A DNA stretch of 64,000 bases from assembly GCF_010669145.1 (NCBI RefSeq), contig NZ_CP048632.1, positions 1 through 64,000 of the forward strand, given 5' to 3'. A program made the position numbers and the translations under genes. How positions within the stretch are numbered: position 1 is the stretch's first letter; each line of letters begins with the position of its first letter. The DNA comes from Rhizobium oryzihabitans (GTDB lineage Bacteria; Pseudomonadota; Alphaproteobacteria; Rhizobiales; Rhizobiaceae). The notes beneath the pieces were generated by a model. It had not been told where the DNA came from, made no database searches, and was given only the letters and a program-made list of their open reading frames with translations. Shown in pieces: positions 1-10,747 of this stretch.

Positions 1-1
1 G

Positions 2-94
2 GATCGAGCACCTGTCGTTATTCAGTGGCAGGTGGTCGACCAGAGCGGAAAGCGCAAGACTGCAGGGTATCTGGTTATCCAGCGGGGTGCTTGA
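2..94 (+). CDS. C-terminal end of an unidentified phage protein (partial)
   Basis: An open frame enters from the window edge and stops at TGA 92-94. The 30 visible residues end in VIQRGA and contain no recognisable motif. It sits directly before a small lipoprotein gene and the terminase genes, one base apart from the next start, so it probably belongs to the same transcript. Too little is visible to assign a function. Confidence 0.45.
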   Translation, partial: DRAPVVIQWQVVDQSGKRKTAGYLVIQRGA

Positions 95-95
95 G

Positions 96-200
96 ATGAG
101 GATGATCGCCATCGTTTTGCTGCTGGCGCTGGCAGGTTGCGCATCGCCCTTCGCACAGTGCGGGACCGCGGAATATCTGTCCAATAGCCTGTGCAGGTAG
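96..200 (+). CDS. Small lipoprotein, 34 residues
   Basis: The protein begins with two basic-hydrophobic residues, a leucine-rich core and the lipobox LALAGC, so it should be exported, lipidated at Cys15 and anchored in the membrane. Only about 19 residues follow the lipidation site, with two further cysteines. The start is one base after the preceding stop, which suggests translational coupling. It could be an Rz1-like spanin or a small conversion lipoprotein, but a clear Rz/Rz1 pair exists elsewhere in this prophage (28.5 kb), so a lysis role here is doubtful. Function unknown. Confidence 0.55.
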   Translation: MRMIAIVLLLALAGCASPFAQCGTAEYLSNSLCR

Positions 201-327
201 AACATAATTTCAGAAAGTATCCCGATTAGCGGCTTGGTACTTTTCGATGCGGGAACGGTTTTCCAAAACAAGAAAGGCCGATCCGAAAAATCATGAGAAA
301 TCAACAGGTCAATCTTGAGAACAGGAC

Positions 328-702
328 ATGACATTCCAACCAGGTCAAAGCGGCAATCCGGGCGGCCGTCCCAAGACGAAACCGTTCAAGGAATGCCTGA
401 TCGTAGAGGCGGAAGCGGCGGCTAACGGAGAAGAGTGCAAAGCCTACAAGGGTTCTCTCCGGTGGAACGCGCGCCAGTTGCTCGAAAAAGGGCGACACCG
501 CAGCAATCAAGAAATAGCTGACCGCCTCGATGGTAAGGTCACGCAAGGGATCAGCGGCCCCGATGCGGGCCTGTCCAGATCGACTTAACAGTGCTTGGGG
601 ATGACGAGCTTGACGCATTCGCCCTTCTCTGCCGCAAACTTTGCCGGCGTCTCCAGCGACGATGCTGAGGCTGATACGTCTGGAGAAGGCGAGGAGGGCT
701 AA
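328..702 (+). pseudogene. Terminase small subunit-like (DUF5681) gene, frameshifted as sequenced
   Basis: The N-terminus carries the FQPGQSGNPGGRP motif typical of DUF5681 proteins found at the terS position, and a motif like EIADRLDGK follows. Terminase small subunits recognise phage DNA for packaging. The frame stops at 586-588, but the coding signal continues in another frame to a TAA at about 700-702, with an acidic Gly-rich tail. I infer a one-base insertion/deletion pair in A runs near 485-515 and one missing C near 568. An AGGAC ribosome site precedes ATG 328. It overlaps the start of terL, as is normal for such operons. Confidence 0.7.
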
Positions 703-2128
703 GGAGGCAGAGCGCCAGCGCGTCGAGCGTGACGGCGAACTGATCCGGGAGCGGTGTTCCACTCTTGCGGGCTTCGTGCGCGAGCGTGGCACGTTCTGGA
801 GCCTTTGCAGCCATATGTGCATGGATGGCACGTCGACGCGCTGTGCGAGCATCTAGAGGCGGTAACTGACGCGCGGATAACCCGGCTGCTGATCAACATC
901 CCGCCGGGACCATGAAGTCGCTGCTGACGTCGGTTCTATGGCCGGCGTGGGAATGGGGGCCGAAGGTCTGCCGGCAATGCGGTATCTGACCACAAGCTAC
1001 GCTGAGAAGTACGTCAAGCGCGATAGCCGCCGCATGCGTGATCTCATCGTGTCCGACTGGTTCCAGTCTCTGTGGCAGAGGTCAAGCTTATCCGTGCTGG
1101 TGAGGCATCCTTCGCCAACAACAAGACCGGCTTTCGTGAAGCATGCCGTTCGGTTCGCTGACAGGTGGCCGTGGTGATCGGGTGATCATTGACGACCGCA
1201 TTCGACAGAGACCGCAGAGAGCGATGCTGAGCGGGAAAGCACGACGCGCATCTTTCGGGAGGCTGTTCCGACCGACTGAACAATCCGGCCTCGTCGGCCA
1301 TCGTGGTTATCATGCAGCGCCTGCACGAAAGTGACGTGTCGGGCAGATACTGAAGCTTGGCCTTGGGTATGAGCATCTCATGCTCCCCATGGAGTTTGAG
1401 CCAGAGCGTCGGTGCCACACGTCGATCGGGTTTGACGATCGCGCACGGAAGAAGGGGAATTGCTTTTCCTGAGCGTTTTCCGCGCGAGGTTGTCGAGCGT
1501 GACAAGATACCGATGGGTTCCTACGCTGTTGCAGGGCAATTGCAGCAGCGGCCATCCCTCGATCGGAGGCATGTTCCAGCGTGGCGACTTTGAGATTGTC
1601 GATGCAGTTCCAGCCAATGCGCAACGGTGCAGGCATGGGACTTTGCGGCAAGCAAGGCAAAGCCGGGACGCCAGCCAGACTGGACCGTTGTCTTGGATGG
1701 CGAAGGTAAACGACACGTTCTACGTCGAGGACGTCAGGCGCGCGCGGTGGTCGGCATCTGAGGTCAACACGAACCTCAAGAATACTGCCACGCAAGACGG
1801 CGCACGACCCGCATCAGGATGCCTCAAGACCCTGGCGCGGCCGGTAAAGCTGACGCTGAGACCAAGGTCAAGCTCCTGGCCGGCTTCGATGTTGTCGTGG
1901 TGGCCCCAACCGTGACAAGGCGACCCGCGCGCGCCCGGCATCTGCTCAGGCGGAAGCGGGCAACGTGAAGCTGGTACGCGGAACGTGAATGAAGCCTTTC
2001 TGGACGAGATATGCACGTTCCCGAACGGACAGTTCGATGACCAGGTGGACGCCTTTGCCGACGCCTTAAACGAATTGGCGCTCGGTGACGGGTTCGACGC
2101 AAACATGTGGAAGAGGCTAGCTGGATAA
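662..2128 (+). pseudogene. Terminase large subunit (packaging ATPase/nuclease), many frameshifts as sequenced
   Basis: Pieces of one large-terminase protein appear in order across the three forward frames: an N-terminal charged helix, then INIPPGTMKS (Walker A-like region, about 893-923), SYAEKYVKRD, GGRGDRVIIDD (Walker B-like, about 1167-1197), VIMQRLHE, GSYAVAGQLQQRPS, FQRGDFE, and a nuclease-like C-terminus with QFDDQVDAFADAL. The motor pumps DNA into the prohead and cuts concatemers. About ten breaks are needed to read it through, nearly all single missing bases in C, G or A runs. One lies in the Walker A codons, where GGGACC reads as GGACC. It ends TAATG, overlapping the portal start. 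Sequencing error or real decay are both possible. Confidence 0.85.
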
Positions 2129-3605
2129 TGTCGAGACGCAACAGCAGCCGCATCCAGAAGCGGACCATGACGCCGAATTCCCCGGCGCAGACCCATGACA
2201 GTTTTCAGAACTTCATGCGCGGACAGGAATCGGTACGGACAATATGTCCACCGGTTCGAGCTATGGGTTCAACCCGATCAGCCGCGACCGCGTGCGTCTC
2301 GAATGGATGTACCGCGGTTCCTGGCTGGTGGTAAGGCGGTCGACGTTGTTGCCGAGGACATGACCCGTGAAGGCGTGGACATCAACGGCGATATCAGCCC
2401 GGATCACATCGAGGAGTTCCACGTCGGTCTGCATAACCTGCAGATATGGCAGAACCTGAACGACACCATCAAGTGGGCTCGTCTCTATGGTGGCGCCGTC
2501 GCTATCATGCTGATCGAGGGCAGGACGTTTCCACGCCACTCCGTCGCGACACGATCACGAAGGGCTCATTCAAGGGTCTGCTGGTTCTCGACCGGTGGAT
2601 GGTACAGCCCTCGCTCAACCAGCCGGTGACAGAGTACGGCCCGTACCTCGGCCAGCCAGAGTTCTACACCGTCAATCAGAACGCCCGGCGCTGATCAACA
2701 AGAAGGTGCATTACTCGCGGGTCATCCGCATCGAGGGATACGAACTGCCGTTCCAGCAGAAACTGACGGAGAACGGCTGGGGTATCTCGGTTGTCGAGCG
2801 GCTCTATGATCGACTGGTGGGATTTGACAGCGCAACGCAGGGTGCCGCCCAGCTTGTCTACAAGGCGCATCTGCGGACGGTGAAGGTCAAGGATCTCCGC
2901 AAGATCATTGCGGCCGGCGGCCCAGCGCTTGAGGGCTTAGTCAAGCAGGTCGACATGATCCGCAAATACCAGTCCAACGAAGGGCTGACGTTGCTTGACG
3001 GAGACGACGAGTTCCAGGCCGACAGTTACACCTTCTCCGGTCTGGATGCGGTTTTGCTCCAGTTCGGTCAGCAACTGTCCGGTGCGATCGACATTCCTCT
3101 GGTTCGCCTCTTCGGGCAGTCGCCGGCTGGCATGAACGCCACGGGCGAGAGCGATCTGCGGAATTATTACGATAGCGTCAAGGCCCAGCAGGAGCGCCGC
3201 CTGAAGCTGCCCCTGACGATCCTGTTCGACGTGATGCATCGATCGCTTTTCGGTGAGGAACCGGCCAAGAACTTTTCGTTCAAGTTCAACCCGCTTTGGC
3301 AGATGAGCGAGAAGGAAAAGGCAGAGGTCGCGGAATCGGTCGAGCGGTCAACATCGTCGGCTTATGCTGAGGGACTGATCGGCAAGGCTACCGCGCTCAA
3401 GACGCTTCGCCAGTCGGCGGAAGTCACGGGCATCTTCTCGGCCATCCCTGATGAGGAAATCAAGGCTGCGGAGGAAGATGACGCAAACCCTCCCGTCCCA
3501 GACCTTGAGGGCCTGACGGGCCAGGACGAGTCGGAAGACGAAAGCGTGTCCGAGGTGAAGCCAGAGCCCAAGCCACTCGCGGCCATTGTAGGCGGGAAGA
3601 CGTGA
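2128..3605 (+). pseudogene. Phage portal protein (DUF1073 family), frameshifted in its N-terminal third
   Basis: From about 2680 to the stop the frame is clean and shows the DUF1073 (HI1409-like) portal core: QQKLTENGWGISVVERLYDR, then LRKIIAAG, LFGQSPAGMNATGESDLRNY and an acidic C-tail. Portal rings form the DNA entry vertex and bind terminase and neck. The true start is ATG 2128, overlapping the terL stop (TAATG). The N-terminal region switches frame near 2240, 2335, 2520 and 2680. The largest intact piece could not make a complete portal. It is followed by a GTGA overlap with the Mu F-like gene. Confidence 0.85.
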
Positions 3606-4334
3606 AGACCTTCGATAAGGCCGGAGACAGGAAAAGCCGCTCGGCATTCATCCGGGCCAAGAAGGCAGAAGCCCGATACGCGATCCAGCTTCGCAAGATC
3701 GCGCGGGTCATCGGGGATATAGCCAGTGGCTACACTGTTGGTGATCCATCGTCGGCAAGCAAGATTGAGCAAGCCCTTCGCCGGTACAGCAACGTCATCG
3801 GCGGATGGGCGGAGACTACGGCCCTTCGGATGCTGGAAGACGTCGCCAGCCGCGATAGAGCGGCGTGGATGGAGGTTTCACGCCGGATAGGCCAAGGCAT
3901 CGCCAAGGAGATCGAAAGCGCTCCCACCGGCGCTGTGATGCGGGAACGGCTGCAGGATCAGGTCAAGCTCATCAAGTCGTTGCCGGAAGAGGCGGCGGAT
4001 CGGGTGAGGGAGATATCGACCAAGGCATTTACCGAGGGCAAGCGTCCTCAGTATGTGGCCGAGGAGATCATGCGCAGCGGTGACGTTGCCAAGAGCCGCG
4101 CCAACACGATTGCCCGAACCGAGGTAAGCCGGACAGGAACGGAACTGACGAGGGCGAGAGCCGAATATGTCGGGTCTGAGGGGTATATTTGGAGAACGGC
4201 AGAAGATGAGGACGTGCGACATTCCCACGAGGAGATGAATGGCAAATTCGTCAGATGGGATTCGCCGCCGACCTTGGACGGAATGAAAGGGCATGCAGGG
4301 CAGTTTCCAAACTGCAGATGCTACCCGGAACCTG

Positions 4335-6400
<2,066 letters not shown>

Positions 6401-6421
6401 CCCCTCCCAAGGAGATAATCC

Positions 6422-6922
6422 ATGGTGTCTTACCTGACCCGCATGCCAGCCGGTATCGCTGGCGTTCTCACCCGTACCGAGCATGCAACGGTTGAACCGG
6501 GCCTCTACTCGGCTTCTGCCCCGTTCTCGGCCTTCGGCCTTGCTGCAAAGCTCTCCAGCGGCTCCTACGTGCCGTTCTCGGGCGGTGAGGCGGCTACTGC
6601 CCTTGCGGCCATCAACGTGAAGCCTTTCCCTTACCAGTCGCCCAGCACGGCCAGTGACGCTCTCGGCGTTGCAACCCCGTCCCAGACCGGTGGGATCGGC
6701 TCGTTCCTCAAGCGCGGCTACATGACCATTCTGCTCAACGGCGGCGCGACCGTCGCAAAGGGCGGACAGGTTTACATCCGCGTTGCAAACGCTGCTGCTG
6801 GCAAGCCCATCGGCGGATTCGAAGGTGCTGCGGACTCCACCAACACCGTTGCTCCTGCCGGCCTCACCTTCATGGGTCCGGCCGACGCAAACGGAAACGT
6901 GGAAATCGCCTACAATATCTGA
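6422..6922 (+). CDS. Capsid cement/decoration protein
   Basis: The 166-residue, Ala/Gly/Ser-rich protein lies between the protease/scaffold and the capsid gene. It has a C-terminal beta-rich stretch (YMTILLNGGATVAKGGQVYIR) like that of small structural cement proteins (DUF2190-like, 'Gp24'-type) that bind the shell after expansion. A strong AAGGAG site precedes ATG 6422. There is no signal peptide or membrane segment. Assignment is mainly by position and overall character. Confidence 0.6.
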   Translation: MVSYLTRMPAGIAGVLTRTEHATVEPGLYSASAPFSAFGLAAKLSSGSYVPFSGGEAATALAAINVKPFPYQSPSTASDALGVATPSQTGGIGSFLKRGYMTILLNGGATVAKGGQVYIRVANAAAGKPIGGFEGAADSTNTVAPAGLTFMGPADANGNVEIAYNI

Positions 6923-6995
6923 TCCCAGCGGCGGTAGCCCCGCCGTCATCCCCACCATCTGAGGCGGCGCTGCCGTCGTTCATTCGGAGAAACAC

Positions 6996-8032
6996 ATGTT
7001 CCATCCTCGCAACATCGTGGGCAGCACCGCACTTACCTCGCCGGTGACCCTGCGCGCAAAGACCCGCGACAATTTCACGACTTTCGACCGGGCAACCATC
7101 GACTCTGCCGGCGCCTTCCTCGTTGGCGAGCTTGAGCGTCTCGACCAGACCCTGAACCAGCCGCTGGTCAATTACACATGGTCGCGCGATATCGACCTGC
7201 GTGAAGACGTCCAGATCGGTGACGAGCTTGCTTCGTTCACCAACAGCTCGTTCGCGGCACCTGGTGGCATCACCCCGACCGGCAAGAACTGGATCAGCAA
7301 GAGCGCGAATGCGATCTCCACCATCCAGATCGACATCGGCAAGACCCCCAGCCTCTGCACCTCTGGGGCATGGAACTTTCCTGGACCATCCCGGAGCTCG
7401 AAAGCGCCGCCCAGCTTGGCCGTCCGGTCGACACGCAGAAATACGATGCCATGACCCTCAAGTGGAACATGGACATCGATGAGCAGGTCTACATCGGTGA
7501 CAGTACCCTGCCTTCCTGCTACGGCCTCTGCAACCTTGCATCGGTCACCCCGACGAACGCCCCCAACGGCGCCGGCGGTTCTCCGCTCTGGATCAACAAG
7601 ACCCCGGCAGAAATCCTGAAGGACGTTAACACCGTCCTCAACGCAGCATGGGCAGCGTCCGGCTATGCCGTGGCGCCGAGCGATCTGCGCATTCCCCCGG
7701 CTCAGTTCGGCTATCTTGCCTCGCAGACGGTTTCCACGGCCGGCAACGTGTCGATCCTGGAATACCTGAAGCAGAACTGCATCTCCAACACGGTCAACGG
7801 CCAGCCGCTGAACATTCAGCCGCTGAAATGGCTGACCGGTCGCGGCGCAGGCAGCACAGACCGCATGCTGGCGTACTCCAAGGATCCGAAGTACGTCCGG
7901 TTCCCGCTGGTGCCGATGCAGCGCACGCCGGTTGAATACCGCTCGCTCTACCAGATCACGACTTACTTCGGCCGTATCGGGCAGGTCGAGGCGCGTTATC
8001 AGGAGACGCTCGGCTATATGGACGGAATCTGA
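6996..8032 (+). pseudogene. Major capsid protein (DUF2184 family), one frameshift near 7350
   Basis: Two overlapping frames together give a complete capsid protein of about 345 residues. Frame one (from ATG 6996, GGAG site) carries TSPVTLRAKTRDNFTTFDR and GKNWISKSANAISTIQIDIG. Frame two carries ELSWTIPELESAAQLGRPVD, WNMDIDEQVYIGD, and TYFGRIGQVEARYQET near the end. DUF2184 proteins form the HK97-fold shell. The break is at a run of five C at about 7345-7349, where six would restore one frame. Without the missing base the prophage could not make a capsid. The gene is otherwise clean. Confidence 0.85.
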
Positions 8033-8099
8033 CGCCCAGCCATCGAGCGGGCGGGGATAACCACTTTCCCGCCCAATCCCATTACAAGGAGAAATAACG

Positions 8100-8555
8100 A
8101 TGGCAAAGATCAAAGTCGCCAAGCCGTTCAAGCTCACGCTGGACAGCGGCGAGATCAAGGTGTTCGACATTGGCGAGCATGATGTGAACAAGGAAGTTTC
8201 CGACCACTGGTTCACGAAGGCCCATCTGGAAGGATACGAGCCTCCTGCGCCGCCGGAAGGCAGCCATGAGTGGATGGTTCAGGCCTCGGAAGAGCGCCGC
8301 GCTGCCGCCGCACAGGCTCAGACGGAAGCAGAGGAGCTTGCCGCCGCACAGTTGGCCGCACAGAACGAAGCTGTTCGCCAAAGCCAGGAAGCCATCCGCA
8401 TGGCGCAGATGAAGGCCGCGGAACAGGCTGAAGTCGCAGCGGCTAAAGGCGGGGACGTCCCGAACAAGAAAGCTGACGCCGACCTGCCGAACCCATTGGC
8501 CTCCAAGCCAAAGACTGGCGGTGCAAAGGCGAAGGCCGCGGAACAGGCTGAATAA
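8100..8555 (+). CDS. Small phage protein of STY1053-like type with Ala-rich helical tail
   Basis: Residues 1-50 show the pattern KPFKLTLDSGEIKVFDIG, then HDV and HWFTKAHLEGY, which matches small STY1053-type proteins found just downstream of capsid genes. From about residue 60 the chain is Ala/Gln/Glu-rich and almost certainly a long helix or coiled coil, with a duplicated KAAEQAE motif. AAGGAG precedes ATG 8100. The role is not established; head completion or chaperone functions are guesses. Confidence 0.6.
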   Translation: MAKIKVAKPFKLTLDSGEIKVFDIGEHDVNKEVSDHWFTKAHLEGYEPPAPPEGSHEWMVQASEERRAAAAQAQTEAEELAAAQLAAQNEAVRQSQEAIRMAQMKAAEQAEVAAAKGGDVPNKKADADLPNPLASKPKTGGAKAKAAEQAE

Positions 8556-8558
8556 CCC

Positions 8559-8945
8559 ATGGCTGACGCCGCTGGCTTCCGAACCGCGTTCCCTGAATTT
8601 GCTGACACCAATGCCTATCCCGACGCCACGGTCAATCTGTGGCTGGGATATGCTCAAAATCTTGTCAACCTTGATCGATGGGGAACGCTCTACGACCTCG
8701 GCGTCTATCTGCTGACGGCGCATAACCTTGTAATCTGGAAGAAGGATAGCAAGGCGGCGGCGGCCGGCGGCATTCCCGGTTCGTCCTCTGGCGTTCAGTC
8801 ATCGAAATCGGTTGATGGGGTTTCCGTCAGCTACGACACCACTGTCGCCACAGTCGAGGGCGCCGGCAATCTCAATCTCACGACCTACGGCACGCGTTTC
8901 GCTGATCTGCGAGACATGTTCGGTGCTGGCGGTTTCCAGCTTTAA
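8559..8945 (+). CDS. Head-tail connector protein (DUF4054 family)
   Basis: The 128-residue protein begins with FRTAFPEFAD, then YPDATVNLWL and a YLLTAHNL helix, the typical layout of DUF4054 proteins. These resemble head-completion adaptors that dock under the portal. It sits three bases after the previous stop in the expected capsid-connector-neck order. A C-terminal Gly/Ser-rich loop precedes the final TYGTRFADLRDMFGAGGF segment. The frame is intact. Confidence 0.7.
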   Translation: MADAAGFRTAFPEFADTNAYPDATVNLWLGYAQNLVNLDRWGTLYDLGVYLLTAHNLVIWKKDSKAAAAGGIPGSSSGVQSSKSVDGVSVSYDTTVATVEGAGNLNLTTYGTRFADLRDMFGAGGFQL

Positions 8946-8956
8946 CGGAGATCAAC

Positions 8957-9271
8957 ATGGCTCTCTCTGGAGTGCATTTTGAATGGCGCCAGCAACTGAA
9001 GGGCAGCGCGAATGGTGCTCCGGTCCTTGGGCTTTTGCAGTCCGCAGAGACCCTCGCTACCGAGGGGACGACAACCACGCAAGCGCCTGCCAGTGACAAT
9101 GCTTCGAGCCCGCTCTGCAACGTCATCGCGTCGGCCGATTGCTGGGTGACCTTCGGCGCTACCCCCGCAGACCCGTCATCCACGACTGCTGCGCGTTCCT
9201 TTGTTGCGGCTTCCACGCCAACACCGTTCTTCGTCAACGCAAAAGACAAAGCGCGCTGGGTTGCCGCCTGA
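8957..9271 (+). CDS. Hypothetical phage connector-region protein, 104 residues
   Basis: The protein is small, Ala/Thr-rich and probably beta-structured, with no recognised motif. It lies between the DUF4054 connector and the gp10-like neck protein. Its TGA shares its last base with the ATG of the next gene, so translation is likely coupled. A role in the neck or capsid surface would fit the location, but nothing in the sequence demonstrates it. Confidence 0.6.
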   Translation: MALSGVHFEWRQQLKGSANGAPVLGLLQSAETLATEGTTTTQAPASDNASSPLCNVIASADCWVTFGATPADPSSTTAARSFVAASTPTPFFVNAKDKARWVAA

Positions 9272-9780
9272 TGGTCAACAGGCTTGGCCTCACCGTTCAG
9301 AAGGATTTGGTCGACAAGGTTCTATCGGACATCAAGGCCCTGACGAAGAAAGAAGTTCTCGTCGGGGTTCCGATGGATAAAGCCGACCGGCCGCCGGACG
9401 ACGGGGAGAAATCGCCGCTGACGAATGCCGAGATCGGCTATCTGATGGAAACCGGGGTGCCTGAGAAGAACATTCCGCAGCGTGCATTCCTTGTGCCTGG
9501 CATCGAGAACGCAAAGCCCGATATCGGCAAGACGATGGAAGCCGGAGCTATCAAGTCGCTCACGGGTGATGCAGAGGCGGCAGACAAAACGCTGCACAAG
9601 GTCGGGCTTATCGGTCAGGCGGCGGTGCAGAAGAAAATCACCGATGGTCCCTTCGATCCTCTCGCGCCTGCCACATTGGCTAAGCGCAAGGCAAAGGGGC
9701 GCACTGGTGAAAAGCCGCTGATTGATACCGGTTCACTTCGACAAAGCATTTCTTATGCGGTTCGTCCGAAAGGTGAGTGA
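9271..9780 (+). CDS. HK97 gp10-like / tail-completion protein
   Basis: The 169-residue protein starts at ATG 9271 (TGATG overlap), not at an upstream in-frame codon. It carries KKEVLVGVP near residue 28, a central IGYLMETG segment, PQRAFLVPGIE, and the C-terminal PLIDTGSLRQSISYAV, which is the hallmark of gp10/Mu gpG-like neck or tail-completion proteins. These join heads to tails. The position between connector and terminator genes agrees. Confidence 0.75.
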   Translation: MVNRLGLTVQKDLVDKVLSDIKALTKKEVLVGVPMDKADRPPDDGEKSPLTNAEIGYLMETGVPEKNIPQRAFLVPGIENAKPDIGKTMEAGAIKSLTGDAEAADKTLHKVGLIGQAAVQKKITDGPFDPLAPATLAKRKAKGRTGEKPLIDTGSLRQSISYAVRPKGE

Positions 9781-9782
9781 CC

Positions 9783-10166
9783 ATGGCAACGCTTGACGTC
9801 ACTGAAATCCTGTCAGACCCGGACTTCTGCGACACGGTCACGATCACCCGCAAGACCGAGACAATCGGATCGAACGGTCGACCTGTGATCACTACGGAGA
9901 CGTTCCCCAACGTGATTGCTGTCGTCACAGCGGGCCAAGGAGACATGCTGAAGCGATTTCCTGAACTGACGCGGGTAGAAGGCTCGGTGATGGTCCATAC
10001 GACCTTCAGGCTCGTTGCCGCGACACAAACGACGCAGGCGGATGAAATGGCGTGGAACGGCGTCAACTATCGCCTGACCGCGCTGAACGACTGGACGAAC
10101 TTCGGGGCGGGCTTCGTCTCGGCAATCTTCACAATGATCGATCTGCTTGAGGCTTCCCCGACATGA
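9783..10166 (+). CDS. Neck/head-closure protein, unassigned family
   Basis: About 127 residues. The chain is beta-rich, with a SDPDFCDTVTITRKTE start and a DEMAWNGVNYRLTALNDWTN segment typical of head-closure or tail-terminator-like small proteins. I prefer ATG 9783, with AGGTGAG at suitable spacing, over a GTG at 9777. The stop overlaps the next ATG (ATGA). Function is assigned by position in the neck cluster and general resemblance only. Confidence 0.6.
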   Translation: MATLDVTEILSDPDFCDTVTITRKTETIGSNGRPVITTETFPNVIAVVTAGQGDMLKRFPELTRVEGSVMVHTTFRLVAATQTTQADEMAWNGVNYRLTALNDWTNFGAGFVSAIFTMIDLLEASPT

Positions 10167-10744
10167 ACACGTCAGCAACGGGCGGATATCTTCAGCCCAC
10201 GTCGCCAGGACCGGCGCAGGACGTCGAGCTTGAAGACCAGATACAAGCGGCCATCGTCGGGATTACGGGGCTTGCTGGCTCTCTGGTTCGCCCTCGGTGG
10301 CAACAGGACCCGCCGAAGCAGCCCGCGATTAACGTCAACTGGTGCGCCTTCGGGATCACTCGTCAGCGCTCCGACAGTTTCAACGCCGTGCGCCACTTGG
10401 GCGACGGTGACGGAAGCGATCAATCGATCACACACGAAACGATTGAGTTGCTCGTTTCCTTCTACGGGCCAGCAGGGCAGGCGAACGCCGCAGCCTTTAA
10501 GGACGGCCTGCAGATACCGCAGAACATGGAAGTGCTCCAATCGCAGGGAATGGCCTTCTACGAGGCCAGAGACACGATAGCAGCGCCAGAACTCATCAGC
10601 ACGCAGTGGATGCGCCGTTTCGACGTGCCGTTCACGCTGAGACGACAGATCACGAGGACTTATCCGGTTCTCAATCTGCTTGGGGCCGGTGGCTCCATTC
10701 AATCCGAAACCAATTCCGAAAACTGGACCGCACAGGAGCGATAG
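10163..10744 (+). CDS. Neck/tail terminator protein (LIC_12616-like)
   Basis: The 193-residue protein contains VRPRWQQDPPKQPAINVNWC, then TIELLVSFYGP and DTIAAPELISTQWMRRFD. This series matches the neck terminator family found just before sheath genes in DUF3383-type myoviruses. Terminators cap the growing tail so that heads can attach. The start overlaps the preceding stop (ATGA), and the sheath gene follows three bases after its stop. Confidence 0.7.
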   Translation: MNTSATGGYLQPTSPGPAQDVELEDQIQAAIVGITGLAGSLVRPRWQQDPPKQPAINVNWCAFGITRQRSDSFNAVRHLGDGDGSDQSITHETIELLVSFYGPAGQANAAAFKDGLQIPQNMEVLQSQGMAFYEARDTIAAPELISTQWMRRFDVPFTLRRQITRTYPVLNLLGAGGSIQSETNSENWTAQER

Positions 10745-10747
10745 CCA

